A stretch of DNA of 64,000 nucleotides from DASUPK01 sp963815665 (GTDB lineage Bacteria; Actinomycetota; Thermoleophilia; Solirubrobacterales; 70-9). Below, piece after piece: positions 50,901-59,343 of this stretch. The stretch is from positions 22,481 to 86,480 of the forward strand of contig CAWFHN010000018.1 of NCBI GenBank assembly GCA_963815665.1, in the 5' to 3' direction. Numbering within the stretch: the first letter of the stretch is position 1; the number at the start of each line of letters is the position of its first letter. The translations under genes were made by a program, and so were the position numbers. The notes beneath the pieces are model-generated. The model did no database searches and was not told the DNA's origin. It saw only the letters and a list, made by a program, of their open reading frames with translations.

Positions 50901-50923
50901 AGTCTCAAGGGAGACTTGAGACT
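50901..50923. repeat. Perfect inverted repeat upstream of the ftsZ promoter
   Basis: AGTCTCAAG (50901-50909) and CTTGAGACT (50915-50923) are perfect complements around GGAGA. The centre lies about 29 bp upstream of the -35 element at 50941. No T tract follows, so an operator is at least as likely as a terminator for ftsQ. Confidence 0.6.
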
Positions 50924-50940
50924 CCAGGCATGTGGGGGCG

Positions 50941-50969
50941 TTGACAGTGCGTACCCTTTGCCCTACTTT
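50941..50969 (+). promoter_or_regulatory. Probable sigma-70-type promoter for ftsZ
   Basis: TTGACA (50941-50946), exactly 17 nt, then TACTTT (50964-50969). The -35 is a perfect consensus match. The distance to the ftsZ ATG is about 52 nt. This gives ftsZ its own transcription apart from the upstream cluster. Confidence 0.75.
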
Positions 50970-51020
50970 CGATAAGGCCCACAGCCGGATAAGCGGCGGG
51001 CTCGGAGCAGGACCAACCAA

Positions 51021-52103
51021 ATGGAAACCTCATATCTGGCCGTAATCAAGGTCGTCGGCGTCGGTGGCGGTGGCTCCAACGCCGTCAGTCGCATGGTCGA
51101 CGCGGGTCTCCGCGGCGTCGAATTCGTCGCGGTCAACACCGACGCGCAGGCCCTGCAGGCCTGTGACGCCGACGTCAAGATCGGCATCGGACACAACCTC
51201 ACCAAGGGCCTCGGCGCGGGTGCCAACCCCGAGGTCGGCGCCGGCGCGGCAGCCGAGTCTCGCGATGAGATCAAGGACGCGCTGAAGGGCGCGGACATGA
51301 TCTTCATCACCTGCGGCGAGGGTGGCGGCACCGGTACCGGCGCCGCCCCGGTGATCGCCGAGATCGCCAAGCAGGAGATCGGCGCCCTCACCGTCGGCGC
51401 GGTCACCAAGCCGTTCGAGTTCGAGGGCAAGAAGCGGATGGCCCAGGCCGAGGAGGGAATCGACCGGCTCCGCAGGGAGGTCGACACCCTGATCACCGTC
51501 CCGAACGAGAAGCTCCTCCAGATCGTCGAGCGGAGAACGACCATCCTCGAGGCGTTCCGCGAGGCCGACGACATCCTGCGACAGGGCGTCCAGGGCATCA
51601 CCGACCTGATCACGATCCCGGGCCTGATCAACCTCGACTTCGCCGACGTCCGCCTGGTCATGCACCAGGCCGGCTCGGCCCTGATGGGCGTCGGCACCGG
51701 GACCGGCGAGAACCGCGCCGTCGAGGCCGCGAAGGCGGCCATCACCTCTCCACTGATCGAGGAGCAGATCGACGGCGCCAAGGGAATGCTGCTGAACGTC
51801 ACCGGCGGCGAGGACCTCGGCCTCTTCGAGGTCAACGAGGCCGCGCGCATGTGCATCCAGGCCGCCGATGCAAACGCCAACATCGTCTTCGGAGCCGTGG
51901 TCGACTCGTCGATGCACGAGGAGGTCCGAGTTACCGTCATCGCCACGGGCTTCGAGGGCTTCGAGATGATCGCCCGGGCGCCGGAGTTCACCGCACGTGC
52001 CGCCGAGCGGCGCCCCGCAGCGGGCGTTGGCCGCAGTCGCGAGACGCTCAGCGATCTGCGCATCTCAGAGTCTGAGATCGACGTTCCGGACTTCCTGAAG
52101 TAG
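51021..52103 (+). CDS. ftsZ: Cell-division GTPase FtsZ
   Basis: 360 residues. Tubulin-like GTPase with the nucleotide loop KVVGVGGGGSNAVSRMVD, the signature GEGGGTGTGAAPV (residues about 95-107), and the synergy loop NLDFADVRLVM. The C-terminal linker is short (about 30 residues) and the conserved tail ends DVPDFLK, the site that normally binds FtsA, SepF or other anchors. The GTPase core is close to canonical. Transcribed from its own promoter at 50941. No sepF, yggS or divIVA follows, unlike many actinobacterial clusters; a methyltransferase and gcvT come next. Confidence 0.97.
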   Translation: METSYLAVIKVVGVGGGGSNAVSRMVDAGLRGVEFVAVNTDAQALQACDADVKIGIGHNLTKGLGAGANPEVGAGAAAESRDEIKDALKGADMIFITCGEGGGTGTGAAPVIAEIAKQEIGALTVGAVTKPFEFEGKKRMAQAEEGIDRLRREVDTLITVPNEKLLQIVERRTTILEAFREADDILRQGVQGITDLITIPGLINLDFADVRLVMHQAGSALMGVGTGTGENRAVEAAKAAITSPLIEEQIDGAKGMLLNVTGGEDLGLFEVNEAARMCIQAADANANIVFGAVVDSSMHEEVRVTVIATGFEGFEMIARAPEFTARAAERRPAAGVGRSRETLSDLRISESEIDVPDFLK

Positions 52104-52130
52104 CCCACCCCCGCGAGGAGCACTCTCGCG

Positions 52131-52922
52131 ATGATCTGGTGTCATCACGGTGTGGGGTTGCTCTCTGATTACGCGAATCAGGCCGAGACCTACGATCGCA
52201 CCCGCGCCGCGAGTCCGTCGGTGCTGGCGGCCGTGCGGCGGGCCCTCAATGGGTCACCCGGCGTTTCGCTGGCCGACATAGGCGGGGGAACCGGGAATTA
52301 CGCCGCGGCGCTCTCCAGGGAGGGCTGGGAACCCACGGTCATCGATCCCTCACCAGCGATGCTGTCCTTCGCGGCGGCGAAGGGGCTCTCGACCCGGCAG
52401 GCCGCCGCGGAATCGCTGCCTGTGGATGACGACAGCTTCGACGCGGTGACGATGATCTCGATGCTGCACCACCTCGACGATTCGGCGATGGCGCTCGCCG
52501 AGGCGCGACGCGTTCTGAGGGTTGGCGGGCGCCTCGCTCTGATGGCGTTCACGCTCGAGGACATACGCGACCTCTGGTTGCTCGACTACTTCCCGGTCAG
52601 CTCAAGTTGGATGGAGGCGACCCACCCGCCGGTCGGCGCGCTCCTAGAGCGCCTGCCGGGCGCGACGCGACGCGAGATCCAATTTGGCGATTTGCAGGAC
52701 GCGTCGCTCGCCGCTCTTGCCTCGTTCCCTGAGCTGACCCTCAATCCCGCCTGGCGCGACCAGACGAGCTACTTCGAGCGTCTTGCGCGCGACCACCCCG
52801 ATGACCTGAGGGCCGGCCTGAAGCGACTGCGCGAGGACCTGGCCGCAGATCGAGCCCCCGACCGCCCGGGTCGGGCGAGCATAGTCGCTTGGGAGAAGCG
52901 AGCTCCTGAGGCGGCGCGGTAG
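52131..52922 (+). CDS. SAM-dependent methyltransferase
   Basis: 263 residues from ATG 52131 (GTG 52152 is an alternative). Class I methyltransferase fold: motif I VSLADIGGGTGNYAAALS, the acidic loop PTVIDPSPAML, and the middle VDDDSFDAVTMISMLHHLDD segment with a later RRVLRVGGRLALMAF strand, typical of UbiE/COQ5-like enzymes. Substrate unknown. It lies between ftsZ (28 nt) and gcvT (10 nt), so it may belong to the glycine-cleavage message rather than to division. Confidence 0.85.
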   Translation: MIWCHHGVGLLSDYANQAETYDRTRAASPSVLAAVRRALNGSPGVSLADIGGGTGNYAAALSREGWEPTVIDPSPAMLSFAAAKGLSTRQAAAESLPVDDDSFDAVTMISMLHHLDDSAMALAEARRVLRVGGRLALMAFTLEDIRDLWLLDYFPVSSSWMEATHPPVGALLERLPGATRREIQFGDLQDASLAALASFPELTLNPAWRDQTSYFERLARDHPDDLRAGLKRLREDLAADRAPDRPGRASIVAWEKRAPEAAR

Positions 52923-52932
52923 CGTCTGGGCC

Positions 52933-54012
52933 GTGGAAGCAGGGACGCTGAAGAGGACTCCGCTCTATGAGGCTCACGTCGAGGCCGGCGCGAAACTGGT
53001 GCCGTTCGCGGGCTGGGAGATGCCGGTGGAGTACGACGGCATCCGCGCGGAGCATCTGCGCGTTCGGAGCGGCTGTGGCGTCTTCGACGTCTCCCACATG
53101 GGCGAGATCGAGACCGAGGGGCCGCAGGCGGTGGAGCTGCTCCAGCGGCTGCTCTCCAACGACGTTTCGAAGATCCAGCTCGGCGGCGCGCAGTACTCGT
53201 GCCTCTGCCGCGAGGATGGAGGGGTCCTCGACGACCTCTTCACCTACCGGCTTGGCGAGGACCGCTACCTGACGGTGACGAACGCCGCGAACCACGAGCG
53301 CGATCTCGAGTGGTTCGAGGCCCACGCGGTCGAGTTCGAGGCCGAGGTGCATGACCGGATCGACGCATACGCGATGCTCGCCGTGCAGGGGCCGGAGGCG
53401 CGGCCGATCGTCCAGCGCATCACCGACGGCGAGCTGCCGCCGCGCTTCAGGACCGCCGAGCTCCCGGTCGCCGGCGTCCCCTGCCTGGTCTGTGGCACCG
53501 GCTACACGGGCGAGGACGGCGTTGAGCTGCTGATGGCGCCTGACGGCGCGAGGACCGTCTGGGACGCGTTGATCGGCGGCGGTGCCCGTCCGGCGGGCCT
53601 GGGCGCGCGGGACACCCTGAGGCTCGAGGTCAACTACTGCCTCTACGGCAACGACCTGACCGAGGAGCGCACGCCGATCGAGGCCGGCCTGGGGTGGTGC
53701 GTCAAGGAGGACACGGGCTTCACCGGGTCCGAGGCCTGCCGCCGGGTTCGCGATCAGGGAACGAAGGAGGTCCTCGAGCCGTTCGTGATCACCGGGACCG
53801 GGATCCCGAGGCAGGGAAACCGGATCGTCTCCGGCGACGATCAGGTGGGCGAGGTGACCAGCGGGACGATGTCTCCCTCCCTCGGGATCGGAATCGGAAT
53901 GGGCTACATCCGCAAGGACCTGGCCGAGCCGGGGACAGGTGTCGAGATCGACGTCCGGGGCAAGCGGCGGGCAGCCGAGATCCGCAAGGGACCGCTCTAC
54001 TCGAAGGAGTAG
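52933..54012 (+). CDS. gcvT: Glycine-cleavage aminomethyltransferase GcvT
   Basis: 359 residues from GTG 52933. Starts with KRTPLYEAHVEAGAKLVPFAGWEMPVEY, and contains YSCLCREDGGVLDDLFTYRL, GYTGEDGVELL and the C-terminal domain with GLGWCVKEDTGFTGSEACR. Transfers the methylene group from the H-protein aminomethyl-lipoate to tetrahydrofolate. gcvH follows at 13 nt. No glycine riboswitch is seen upstream. The genes for the P-protein lie 3.9 kb downstream, after an insert of transport and hydrolase genes. Confidence 0.95.
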   Translation: MEAGTLKRTPLYEAHVEAGAKLVPFAGWEMPVEYDGIRAEHLRVRSGCGVFDVSHMGEIETEGPQAVELLQRLLSNDVSKIQLGGAQYSCLCREDGGVLDDLFTYRLGEDRYLTVTNAANHERDLEWFEAHAVEFEAEVHDRIDAYAMLAVQGPEARPIVQRITDGELPPRFRTAELPVAGVPCLVCGTGYTGEDGVELLMAPDGARTVWDALIGGGARPAGLGARDTLRLEVNYCLYGNDLTEERTPIEAGLGWCVKEDTGFTGSEACRRVRDQGTKEVLEPFVITGTGIPRQGNRIVSGDDQVGEVTSGTMSPSLGIGIGMGYIRKDLAEPGTGVEIDVRGKRRAAEIRKGPLYSKE

Positions 54013-54025
54013 ATAGGTTTCCGCT

Positions 54026-54421
54026 GTGGCCGACGAGAGCTATCCCGACGATCTTCGCTACCACCCCGAGCACGACTGGGCGCGAGTGGACGGTGACGAG
54101 GCGACCTTCGGCGTCACCTGGTACGCGCAGGACGCGCTCGGCGAGGTGGTCTTCTACGAGCCTCCCGAGGTGGGCAAGGAGGTCAAGAAGGACGAGGCCT
54201 ACGCCGAGGTGGAGTCGGTGAAGGCCGTCTCCGACGTCTACGCGCCGCTCTCCGGCGAGGTGACCGAGACCAATGACGCCCTCTCGGAGAACCCCGAGAA
54301 GATCAACGAGGATCCCTACGGCGAGGGCTGGATGGTCAAGGTGAAGCTCTCGGACCCCTCGGAGGCCGACGGCCTGATGGACGCGGCCGCGTACAAGAAG
54401 CTGCTCGAAGACTCCGACTAG
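54026..54421 (+). CDS. gcvH: Glycine-cleavage H-protein GcvH
   Basis: 131 residues from GTG 54026. Complete lipoyl domain: YHPEHDWARVDGDEATFGVTWYAQDALGEVVFYEPPEVG, then VESVKAVSDVYAPLSGEVTE with the lipoylated Lys66. Carries the aminomethyl intermediate between the P, T and L proteins. Slightly long for the family because of a C-terminal helix ending in KKLLEDSD. Part of the gcvTH pair. Confidence 0.95.
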   Translation: MADESYPDDLRYHPEHDWARVDGDEATFGVTWYAQDALGEVVFYEPPEVGKEVKKDEAYAEVESVKAVSDVYAPLSGEVTETNDALSENPEKINEDPYGEGWMVKVKLSDPSEADGLMDAAAYKKLLEDSD

Positions 54422-54444
54422 CCTGAGCTCATGAGGCCGTCGCC

Positions 54445-55194
54445 GTGAGCGGACAAGCGCTCGGGCTTGCCGTCTCGGTCTTCCTCGCCTGCGCGGTGGA
54501 GGCCGTTGAGGCGCTCACGATCGTGCTCGCGGTGGGGACCACGCGCAGCTGGCGCTCCGCCCTCAGTGGTGCGGCGGTCGCCGTGATCGCGCTCGCGACG
54601 GCAACCGCGATTCTCGGACCAAGGCTGGCGTCCCTTCCGATCGACACGCTCCGCCTGGTCGTCGGTGGTCTGCTCCTCGTCTTCGGCCTGCAGTGGCTTC
54701 GCAAGGCGATTCTGCGCAGCGCCGGGCTCATGTCTCTTCATGATGAAGATCGGATCTATCGGGACGAAGCTGCTGCGGCTGCCGCGGCGGGTGCGGCCGC
54801 TGACGCATTCGATCCCTATTCGTTCACGATCGCCTTCAAGGGCGTCATGCTCGAGGGACTCGAGGTCGTCTTCATCGCACTCACCTTCGGCGCGAACCAA
54901 CACCGGCTCGGGCTCGCGGCGGCGTCCGCGGCAGCGGCGGTTCTGCTGGTGGCCGCGATCGGCGTGCTGGTGCGCGCCCCTCTTGCCAGGGCGCCAGAGA
55001 ATGCGATGAAGTTCAGCGTCGGCGTGATGCTGACCTCGTTCGGGATCTTCTGGGGATCCGAGGGTGCCGGCGCCGATTGGCCCGGTGGCGACGTCGCTCT
55101 GCTCGTCCTGGTGCCGGTGGTGCTCGCGTTCTCGTTGCTGCTGGTTCGCGTCTTCCGGCGGCCGGTTCTCACCGGCAACGCGGTCGGCGCGTGA
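54445..55194 (+). CDS. COG4280-like integral membrane protein
   Basis: 249 residues with about seven transmembrane helices. Two acidic helix motifs stand out: EAVEALT (residues 19-25) and LEGLEVV (136-142), in the same register as the acid-rich motifs of cation transporters such as the GDT1/UPF0016 or FTR1 (REGLE) families, but the overall family is not certain. A hydrophilic loop (about 93-120) is Ala/Asp/Glu-rich. Its stop overlaps the next small gene (GTGA), so the two are probably one unit. Cation transport is a guess from the motifs. Confidence 0.65.
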   Translation: MSGQALGLAVSVFLACAVEAVEALTIVLAVGTTRSWRSALSGAAVAVIALATATAILGPRLASLPIDTLRLVVGGLLLVFGLQWLRKAILRSAGLMSLHDEDRIYRDEAAAAAAAGAAADAFDPYSFTIAFKGVMLEGLEVVFIALTFGANQHRLGLAAASAAAAVLLVAAIGVLVRAPLARAPENAMKFSVGVMLTSFGIFWGSEGAGADWPGGDVALLVLVPVVLAFSLLLVRVFRRPVLTGNAVGA

Positions 55195-55397
55195 GGCGGG
55201 TCCGCGAAGGCGCCCTCGGGGTGTGGGAGTTCGTCGCCGGCGACGATTGGCGGTCAGCTGCCGGCGTGGTCGGTGCGCTCGCTTTGACGGCTCTGGTCAG
55301 CGAGCGCGGCGCGGCCTGGTTCGTGATGCCCGTCGCGGTGGGATTCCTGCTGGTCCTGTCGATTCGGCGGGCCGCGCGGAACCGGGACCGTGGCTGA
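55191..55397 (+). CDS. Small membrane protein, partner of the COG4280-like gene
   Basis: 68 residues from GTG 55191 in a 4-nt overlap with the upstream stop. Two hydrophobic segments (about residues 21-36 and 40-58) on either side of a short charged turn, so a hairpin membrane protein with basic ends. The start WEFVAGDDW resembles a small integral-membrane family that accompanies COG4280 genes; I cannot name it. Probably co-translated with its larger neighbour. Confidence 0.6.
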   Translation: MRRVREGALGVWEFVAGDDWRSAAGVVGALALTALVSERGAAWFVMPVAVGFLLVLSIRRAARNRDRG

Positions 55398-55419
55398 GCG
55401 GCCTTGGTTATCCTGCCGG

Positions 55420-55475
55420 CCGAGCGATGAGGCTCGCTCCTAACCGCGGTTAGCGCCGCTGATGGCCTCTACCCC
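55420..55475 (+). promoter_or_regulatory. Fluoride riboswitch (crcB motif)
   Basis: The sequence from GAGCGATGAGGCTCGCTC through the CGCTGATGGCCTCTACC end reproduces the crcB-motif aptamer, including the pseudoknot halves and the GATGGCCTCTAC 3' part known from the Thermotoga petrophila riboswitch. It ends about 30 nt before the GTG of crcB, with AGGAGG in between. Fluoride binding turns the following genes on. Confidence 0.93.
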
Positions 55476-55502
55476 GATGTCTACGACACCAGGAGGTCAT
55501 CA

Positions 55503-55874
55503 GTGACATACGCGTTGGTCGCGAGCTTCGGCGCCGCCGGGGCGGTTAGCCGCTATTGGTTGGACGGCCGGATCAGCGACCTCACCCACGGCCAGTTCCC
55601 ATGGGGCACGTTCGTCGTCAACGTCGCCGGGGCGTTCGCGCTTGGCCTGCTCGTCGCCCTGACCACCGAGCGCCTGCTCCCGCACCCCAACTGGCGGACC
55701 GCCCTCGGAATCGGCTACCTCGGCTCCTTCACCACCTTCTCGACCTACGCATACGAGAGCGTGAAGCTCGCCGAGGATGGCGCGGTCGGGCTCGCTCTGG
55801 TGAACTCCGTCGGGATGGTCGCCCTGGGTATGCTCGCCGCCTTCACCGGACTCGCGATCGGGAGGACGCTGTGA
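55503..55874 (+). CDS. crcB: Fluoride exporter CrcB/FluC
   Basis: 123 residues from GTG 55503. Four transmembrane helices. Family positions are intact: GAVSRYW (Arg17), WGTFVVNVAGAFALG (Asn40) and GYLGSFTTFSTYAYES, the phenylalanine box that lines the dual-topology fluoride pore. It is a single-copy gene here, so a homodimer is expected. Controlled by the fluoride riboswitch 28 nt upstream. The stop overlaps the next start (GTGA). Confidence 0.95.
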   Translation: MTYALVASFGAAGAVSRYWLDGRISDLTHGQFPWGTFVVNVAGAFALGLLVALTTERLLPHPNWRTALGIGYLGSFTTFSTYAYESVKLAEDGAVGLALVNSVGMVALGMLAAFTGLAIGRTL

Positions 55875-56224
55875 AGCTCGAAGGCGACGGGAAGCTGCTC
55901 CGGATCTTCATCGGAGAGTCCGACAAGCACGGCCGCAAGCCGCTCTACCAGGCGATTGTCGAGATGCTCAGGCAGGAAGGGATGGCGGGCGCGACGGTGC
56001 TGCGTGGGATCGAGGGCTTCGGAGCCACCTCGCACCTGCACACGGCGCGCATCCTGCGCCTCTCCGAGGATCTTCCGATCGTGATCGAAGTCGCGGACAC
56101 GGCCGAGCGGATCGAGGCGATCATGCCGCGAATCGACGAGATGGTGAACGAGGGCATGGTGACGCTCGAGCGAGTGGAGGTCGTCAGCTACCGGGCACAG
56201 GCCCGCCCGGAAGAAGCCGGCTGA
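55871..56224 (+). CDS. DUF190 protein linked to fluoride export
   Basis: 117 residues from GTG 55871 (GTGA overlap with crcB). Small PII-like alpha/beta fold of the DUF190 family: KLLRIFIGESDKHGRKPLYQAIVEMLRQEGMAGATVLRGIEGFG and VIEVADTAERIEAIMPRIDEMV. DUF190 genes accompany crcB in many actinobacteria, so a sensor or regulator of the fluoride channel is plausible, but the biochemical role is not established by the sequence. Confidence 0.85.
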   Translation: MKLEGDGKLLRIFIGESDKHGRKPLYQAIVEMLRQEGMAGATVLRGIEGFGATSHLHTARILRLSEDLPIVIEVADTAERIEAIMPRIDEMVNEGMVTLERVEVVSYRAQARPEEAG

Positions 56225-56354
56225 CGATTCACAACTCCGCAACCACCGCCGGCTGACGCGCAAACAGAATTTCGCCCCGGCCGGGAGAAGCTGGGGATGC
56301 GGGAGAAAACGCGGATCCGGGGCCACTCCAATCAAACCTGATCAGGAGGGCTAG

Positions 56355-57878
56355 ATGCACCGGAGAACGCTCGTCATTCTTTTCGGCCTGCTGGCCGCGG
56401 TCACAATCGTGAGCGCGGCGGTGGCTAGGCCGGCGCACCATCGCGGAGGTCACAAATCGGACGCGGGGAGGACGGCGACGCCGATCAAGCACCTCGTCGT
56501 GATCTTCCAGGAGAACGTCTCATTCGACCACTACTTCGGGACCTACCCGAACGCGGCAAACGCGGCCGGTGAGCCGGCATTCAATGCGGCCCACGGCACC
56601 CCGGGGGTCAACGGCCTGACCGACGACCTACTCAACAACAACCCGAACACGGCCAACCCGCAGAGGCTCGATCGCTCCGAGCCGCTCACCTGCGACCAGG
56701 GCCACGGCTACAAGCAGGAGCAGCAGGCCTTCGACGGTGGGCTGATGGACAAGTTCGTCCAGTTCACCGACGTCGAGTCGTGCAACCCGCCCGACATCAG
56801 CAAGCCCGGGCTGGTCATGGACTACTACGACGGCAACACCGTCACCGGGCTGTGGAACTACGCCCAGCACTTCGCGATGAGCGACAACTCGTACAACACG
56901 ACGTTCGGGCCCTCGACGCCCGGCGCGCTCAACCTGGTCAGCGGGCAGACGCACGGCTTCGCGCAGACCAGCTCGGCGGTGACCTCGAACGGAACCGTGA
57001 TCGGGGACCCGCAGCCGACCGGTGATGCGTGCGACACCCGCGACAACACGACGTCGACCGACACGAACAACCACAACATCGGCGATCTCCTCAACCACAA
57101 GGGGGTCACCTGGGGCTGGTTCGAGGGCGGGTTCGACAGCTGTGCGGCCACCCACGCGAACGTCGGTGGGGGCACGAGCAAGGACTACATCCCGCACCAC
57201 GAGCCGTTCCAGTACTTCCCCTCGACGGCGAACCCGCAGCATCTGCCGCCGAGCTCGCCGGCTGCGATCGGGCAGACCGATCAGGCGAATCACCAGTACG
57301 ACCTGCCCGCTTTCTGGCAGGCGGCTGGCTCAGGCAGGCTGCCGGCGGTGAGCTTCCTGAAGGCCGCGGCCTATCAGGACGGCCACGCCGGGTACTCGGA
57401 CCCGCTCGATGAGCAGCAGTTCCTGGTGGACACGATCAACCGCCTGGAGAAGCTGCCGAGCTGGAAGAGCACGGCAGTCGTCATCGCCTACGACGACTCG
57501 GACGGCTGGTACGACCACCAGATGAGCCCGATCGTGAGCCAGTCGAGCGATCCGGCCAACGACGCCCTGTTCGGCGCGGGTCTCTGCGGGAGCGCCCCGG
57601 CCGGCAGCTATCAGGACCGCTGCGGCTACGGCCCACGGCTGCCGCTGCTGGTGATCTCGCCGTTCGCGCGGCGGAACTACGTCGACCACTCGACCACCGA
57701 CCAGAGCTCGATCCTTCGTTTCATCGAGGACAACTGGCGGACCGGGCGACTCGGCAACCAGTCATTTGACACCAAGGCCGGGTCGCTGAACGGCATGTTC
57801 TCGTTCGGGCACCAGAGGCGCGCCGGACGGCTGATCCTCGACCCCGTGACCGGGGAGCCACGGCACGGGAAGCACTAG
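56355..57878 (+). CDS. Secreted phosphoesterase (phospholipase C/acid phosphatase family)
   Basis: 507 residues with a CAGGAGGG site before ATG 56355. Signal peptide (about residues 1-24, cut near AVA). The core is the PF04185 phosphoesterase type: IKHLVVIFQENVSFDHYFGTYPN (metal and nucleophile region), MSDNSYNTTFGPSTPGALNLVSGQTHG, YDDSDGWYDHQMSP and the late YGPRLPLLVISPFARRNYVDHSTTDQSSILRFIEDNW. This matches secreted acid phosphatases or phospholipases C of actinobacteria. Substrate unknown. A strong hairpin follows. It sits between the fluoride genes and the gcvP genes, so it is probably monocistronic. Confidence 0.9.
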   Translation: MHRRTLVILFGLLAAVTIVSAAVARPAHHRGGHKSDAGRTATPIKHLVVIFQENVSFDHYFGTYPNAANAAGEPAFNAAHGTPGVNGLTDDLLNNNPNTANPQRLDRSEPLTCDQGHGYKQEQQAFDGGLMDKFVQFTDVESCNPPDISKPGLVMDYYDGNTVTGLWNYAQHFAMSDNSYNTTFGPSTPGALNLVSGQTHGFAQTSSAVTSNGTVIGDPQPTGDACDTRDNTTSTDTNNHNIGDLLNHKGVTWGWFEGGFDSCAATHANVGGGTSKDYIPHHEPFQYFPSTANPQHLPPSSPAAIGQTDQANHQYDLPAFWQAAGSGRLPAVSFLKAAAYQDGHAGYSDPLDEQQFLVDTINRLEKLPSWKSTAVVIAYDDSDGWYDHQMSPIVSQSSDPANDALFGAGLCGSAPAGSYQDRCGYGPRLPLLVISPFARRNYVDHSTTDQSSILRFIEDNWRTGRLGNQSFDTKAGSLNGMFSFGHQRRAGRLILDPVTGEPRHGKH

Positions 57879-57892
57879 GGGCAAGCGTTGTT

Positions 57893-57928
57893 CCGGCCCC
57901 CGGGCACGAAGCGCGGCCCGGGGGCCGG
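57893..57928 (+). terminator. Strong hairpin after the phosphoesterase
   Basis: A perfect 13-bp stem (57893-57905 with 57916-57928) with a 10-nt loop, all G/C. No T tract, so Rho-dependent or an L-type terminator. It separates the phosphoesterase from gcvPA. Confidence 0.6.
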
Positions 57929-57956
57929 TCCAGCGCGCTGACTACGATGGTGGCCC

Positions 57957-59343
57957 GTGAGCCGGTACACGTCCGCAACCGATCAGGATCGCCGCGAGAT
58001 GCTCGAGGCCGTCGGCGTCTCATCGATCGATGACCTCTTCGAGAACATCCCCGAGGCGGTACGCCTCGGCCGGCCGCTCGAGCTGCCCGATGGCAAGCCC
58101 GAGACTGAGGTCTATGACCGGCTCTCGGCGCTGGCCTCGCGCAACGCGCACGCGGAGGCCGAGACGAGCTTCCTCGGCGCCGGGATGTACGACCACTACG
58201 TCCCGGCGATCGTCGATGCGATAACCAGCCGCTCGGAGTTCCTGACCCCATATACCCCGTACCAGCCCGAGATCTCCCAGGGCGGGCTCCAGGTGATGTT
58301 CGAGTTCCAGACGGCGATGTCGGAGCTGACCGGCCTGCCCGTCTCCAATGCGGCCCTATACGAGGGCCCGTCCGCGGTCGCCGCAGCCGCCTATCTGGCG
58401 ATCGGGGCTACCGGCAGGAAGAAGCTGGTCGCCTCTCGGGGCGTCCACCCGCACAGCCGCGAGTCGTTGCTCACCTACGGCGAGGGATATGGGACGGAGC
58501 TGGTCGAGGCCCCCCTCGATGGCGGTGTGACTGACCCCGCCGCTCTGGCCGAGGCGATCGACGACGAGACCGCCGCCGTCTTCCTGCAGCAGCCGAATTT
58601 CCTCGGCGCGGTCGAGGACATCGAGGCGCTTGCGGCCAAGGCGAAGGAGCACGGCGCGCTTGTCGTGGTCGCCTGCGACCCGATCGCGCTCTCGATCCTG
58701 AAGCCGCCGGGCGAATGCGGCGCCGACGTGGCCGTGGGGGAGGGGCAGCCGCTCGGCAACCGGCTCGACTACGGCGGGCCTTCGTTCGGCTTCTTCTGCG
58801 CAACCGAGGAGCACATCCGCCGCATGCCGGGCCGGATCGCCGGCGAGACCACCGACGTCGACGGCCGGCGCGGATTCGTGCTCACGCTGCAGACGCGCGA
58901 GCAGCACATCCGCCGCGAGAAGGCGACCCACAACATCTGCACCGCCCAGGCGCTGAACGCGCTGGGGGGGATGATCCACCTCGCCTGGCTCGGCAGGCGC
59001 GGATTCGTCGAGCTCGGGGAGCTGCTGGTTCGGCGCACCGCGTACGCGCGCGAGCGCCTGTCGCAGGTGGACGGGGTCGAGCTGCTGCACGACGCGCCGG
59101 CGGTCAGGGAGTTCGCGGTCACGCTGGACGCGCCCACCTCGCAGGTACTCGATCGCTGCGCGGCCGAGGGCATCGGCGCCGGCTACCCGCTCGGCCGCGA
59201 CTACCCCGAGCACGAGAACGGCCTCCTCATCGCGATCACGGAGAGGCGCAGCAAGCACGACATCGACCGCCTGGCGGACGTCCTCGGCCAGGCTGTGGCC
59301 GATCTGCGCGGCGCGAAGGTCGCAGAGGGGGTGGCGTCGATGA
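57957..59343 (+). CDS. gcvPA: Glycine dehydrogenase subunit GcvPA
   Basis: About 460 residues: the N-terminal half of the glycine decarboxylase P-protein, from MSRYTSATDQDRREMLEAVG through SFLGAGMYDHYVP, TPYQPEISQGGLQ, NFLGAVEDIEALA and LQTREQHIRREKATHNICT. In the given bases the frame runs straight into GcvPB. If one G is removed from the GGGGG at 59327-59331, GcvPA ends at TGA 59341-59343, overlapping the ATG of gcvPB (ATGA at 59340), the coupling used by most gene pairs here. I therefore treat the fusion as a probable insertion error. The subunit lacks the PLP lysine. Confidence 0.85.

Larger units (their letters stand above)
50712..51020. other. ftsQ-ftsZ intergenic region
   Basis: 309 nt without a gene. 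The first 180 nt are GC-rich and show no convincing signal. The rest holds the inverted repeat at 50901-50923 and the promoter at 50941-50969, followed by a leader of about 45 nt with a GGAGCAGG-like Shine-Dalgarno before the ftsZ ATG. Confidence 0.6.

Noticed and set aside
52923..52932. Glycine riboswitch before gcvT
   Set aside because: Only 10 nt separate the methyltransferase and gcvT; no aptamer sequence is visible there or in the 28-nt gap before the methyltransferase.
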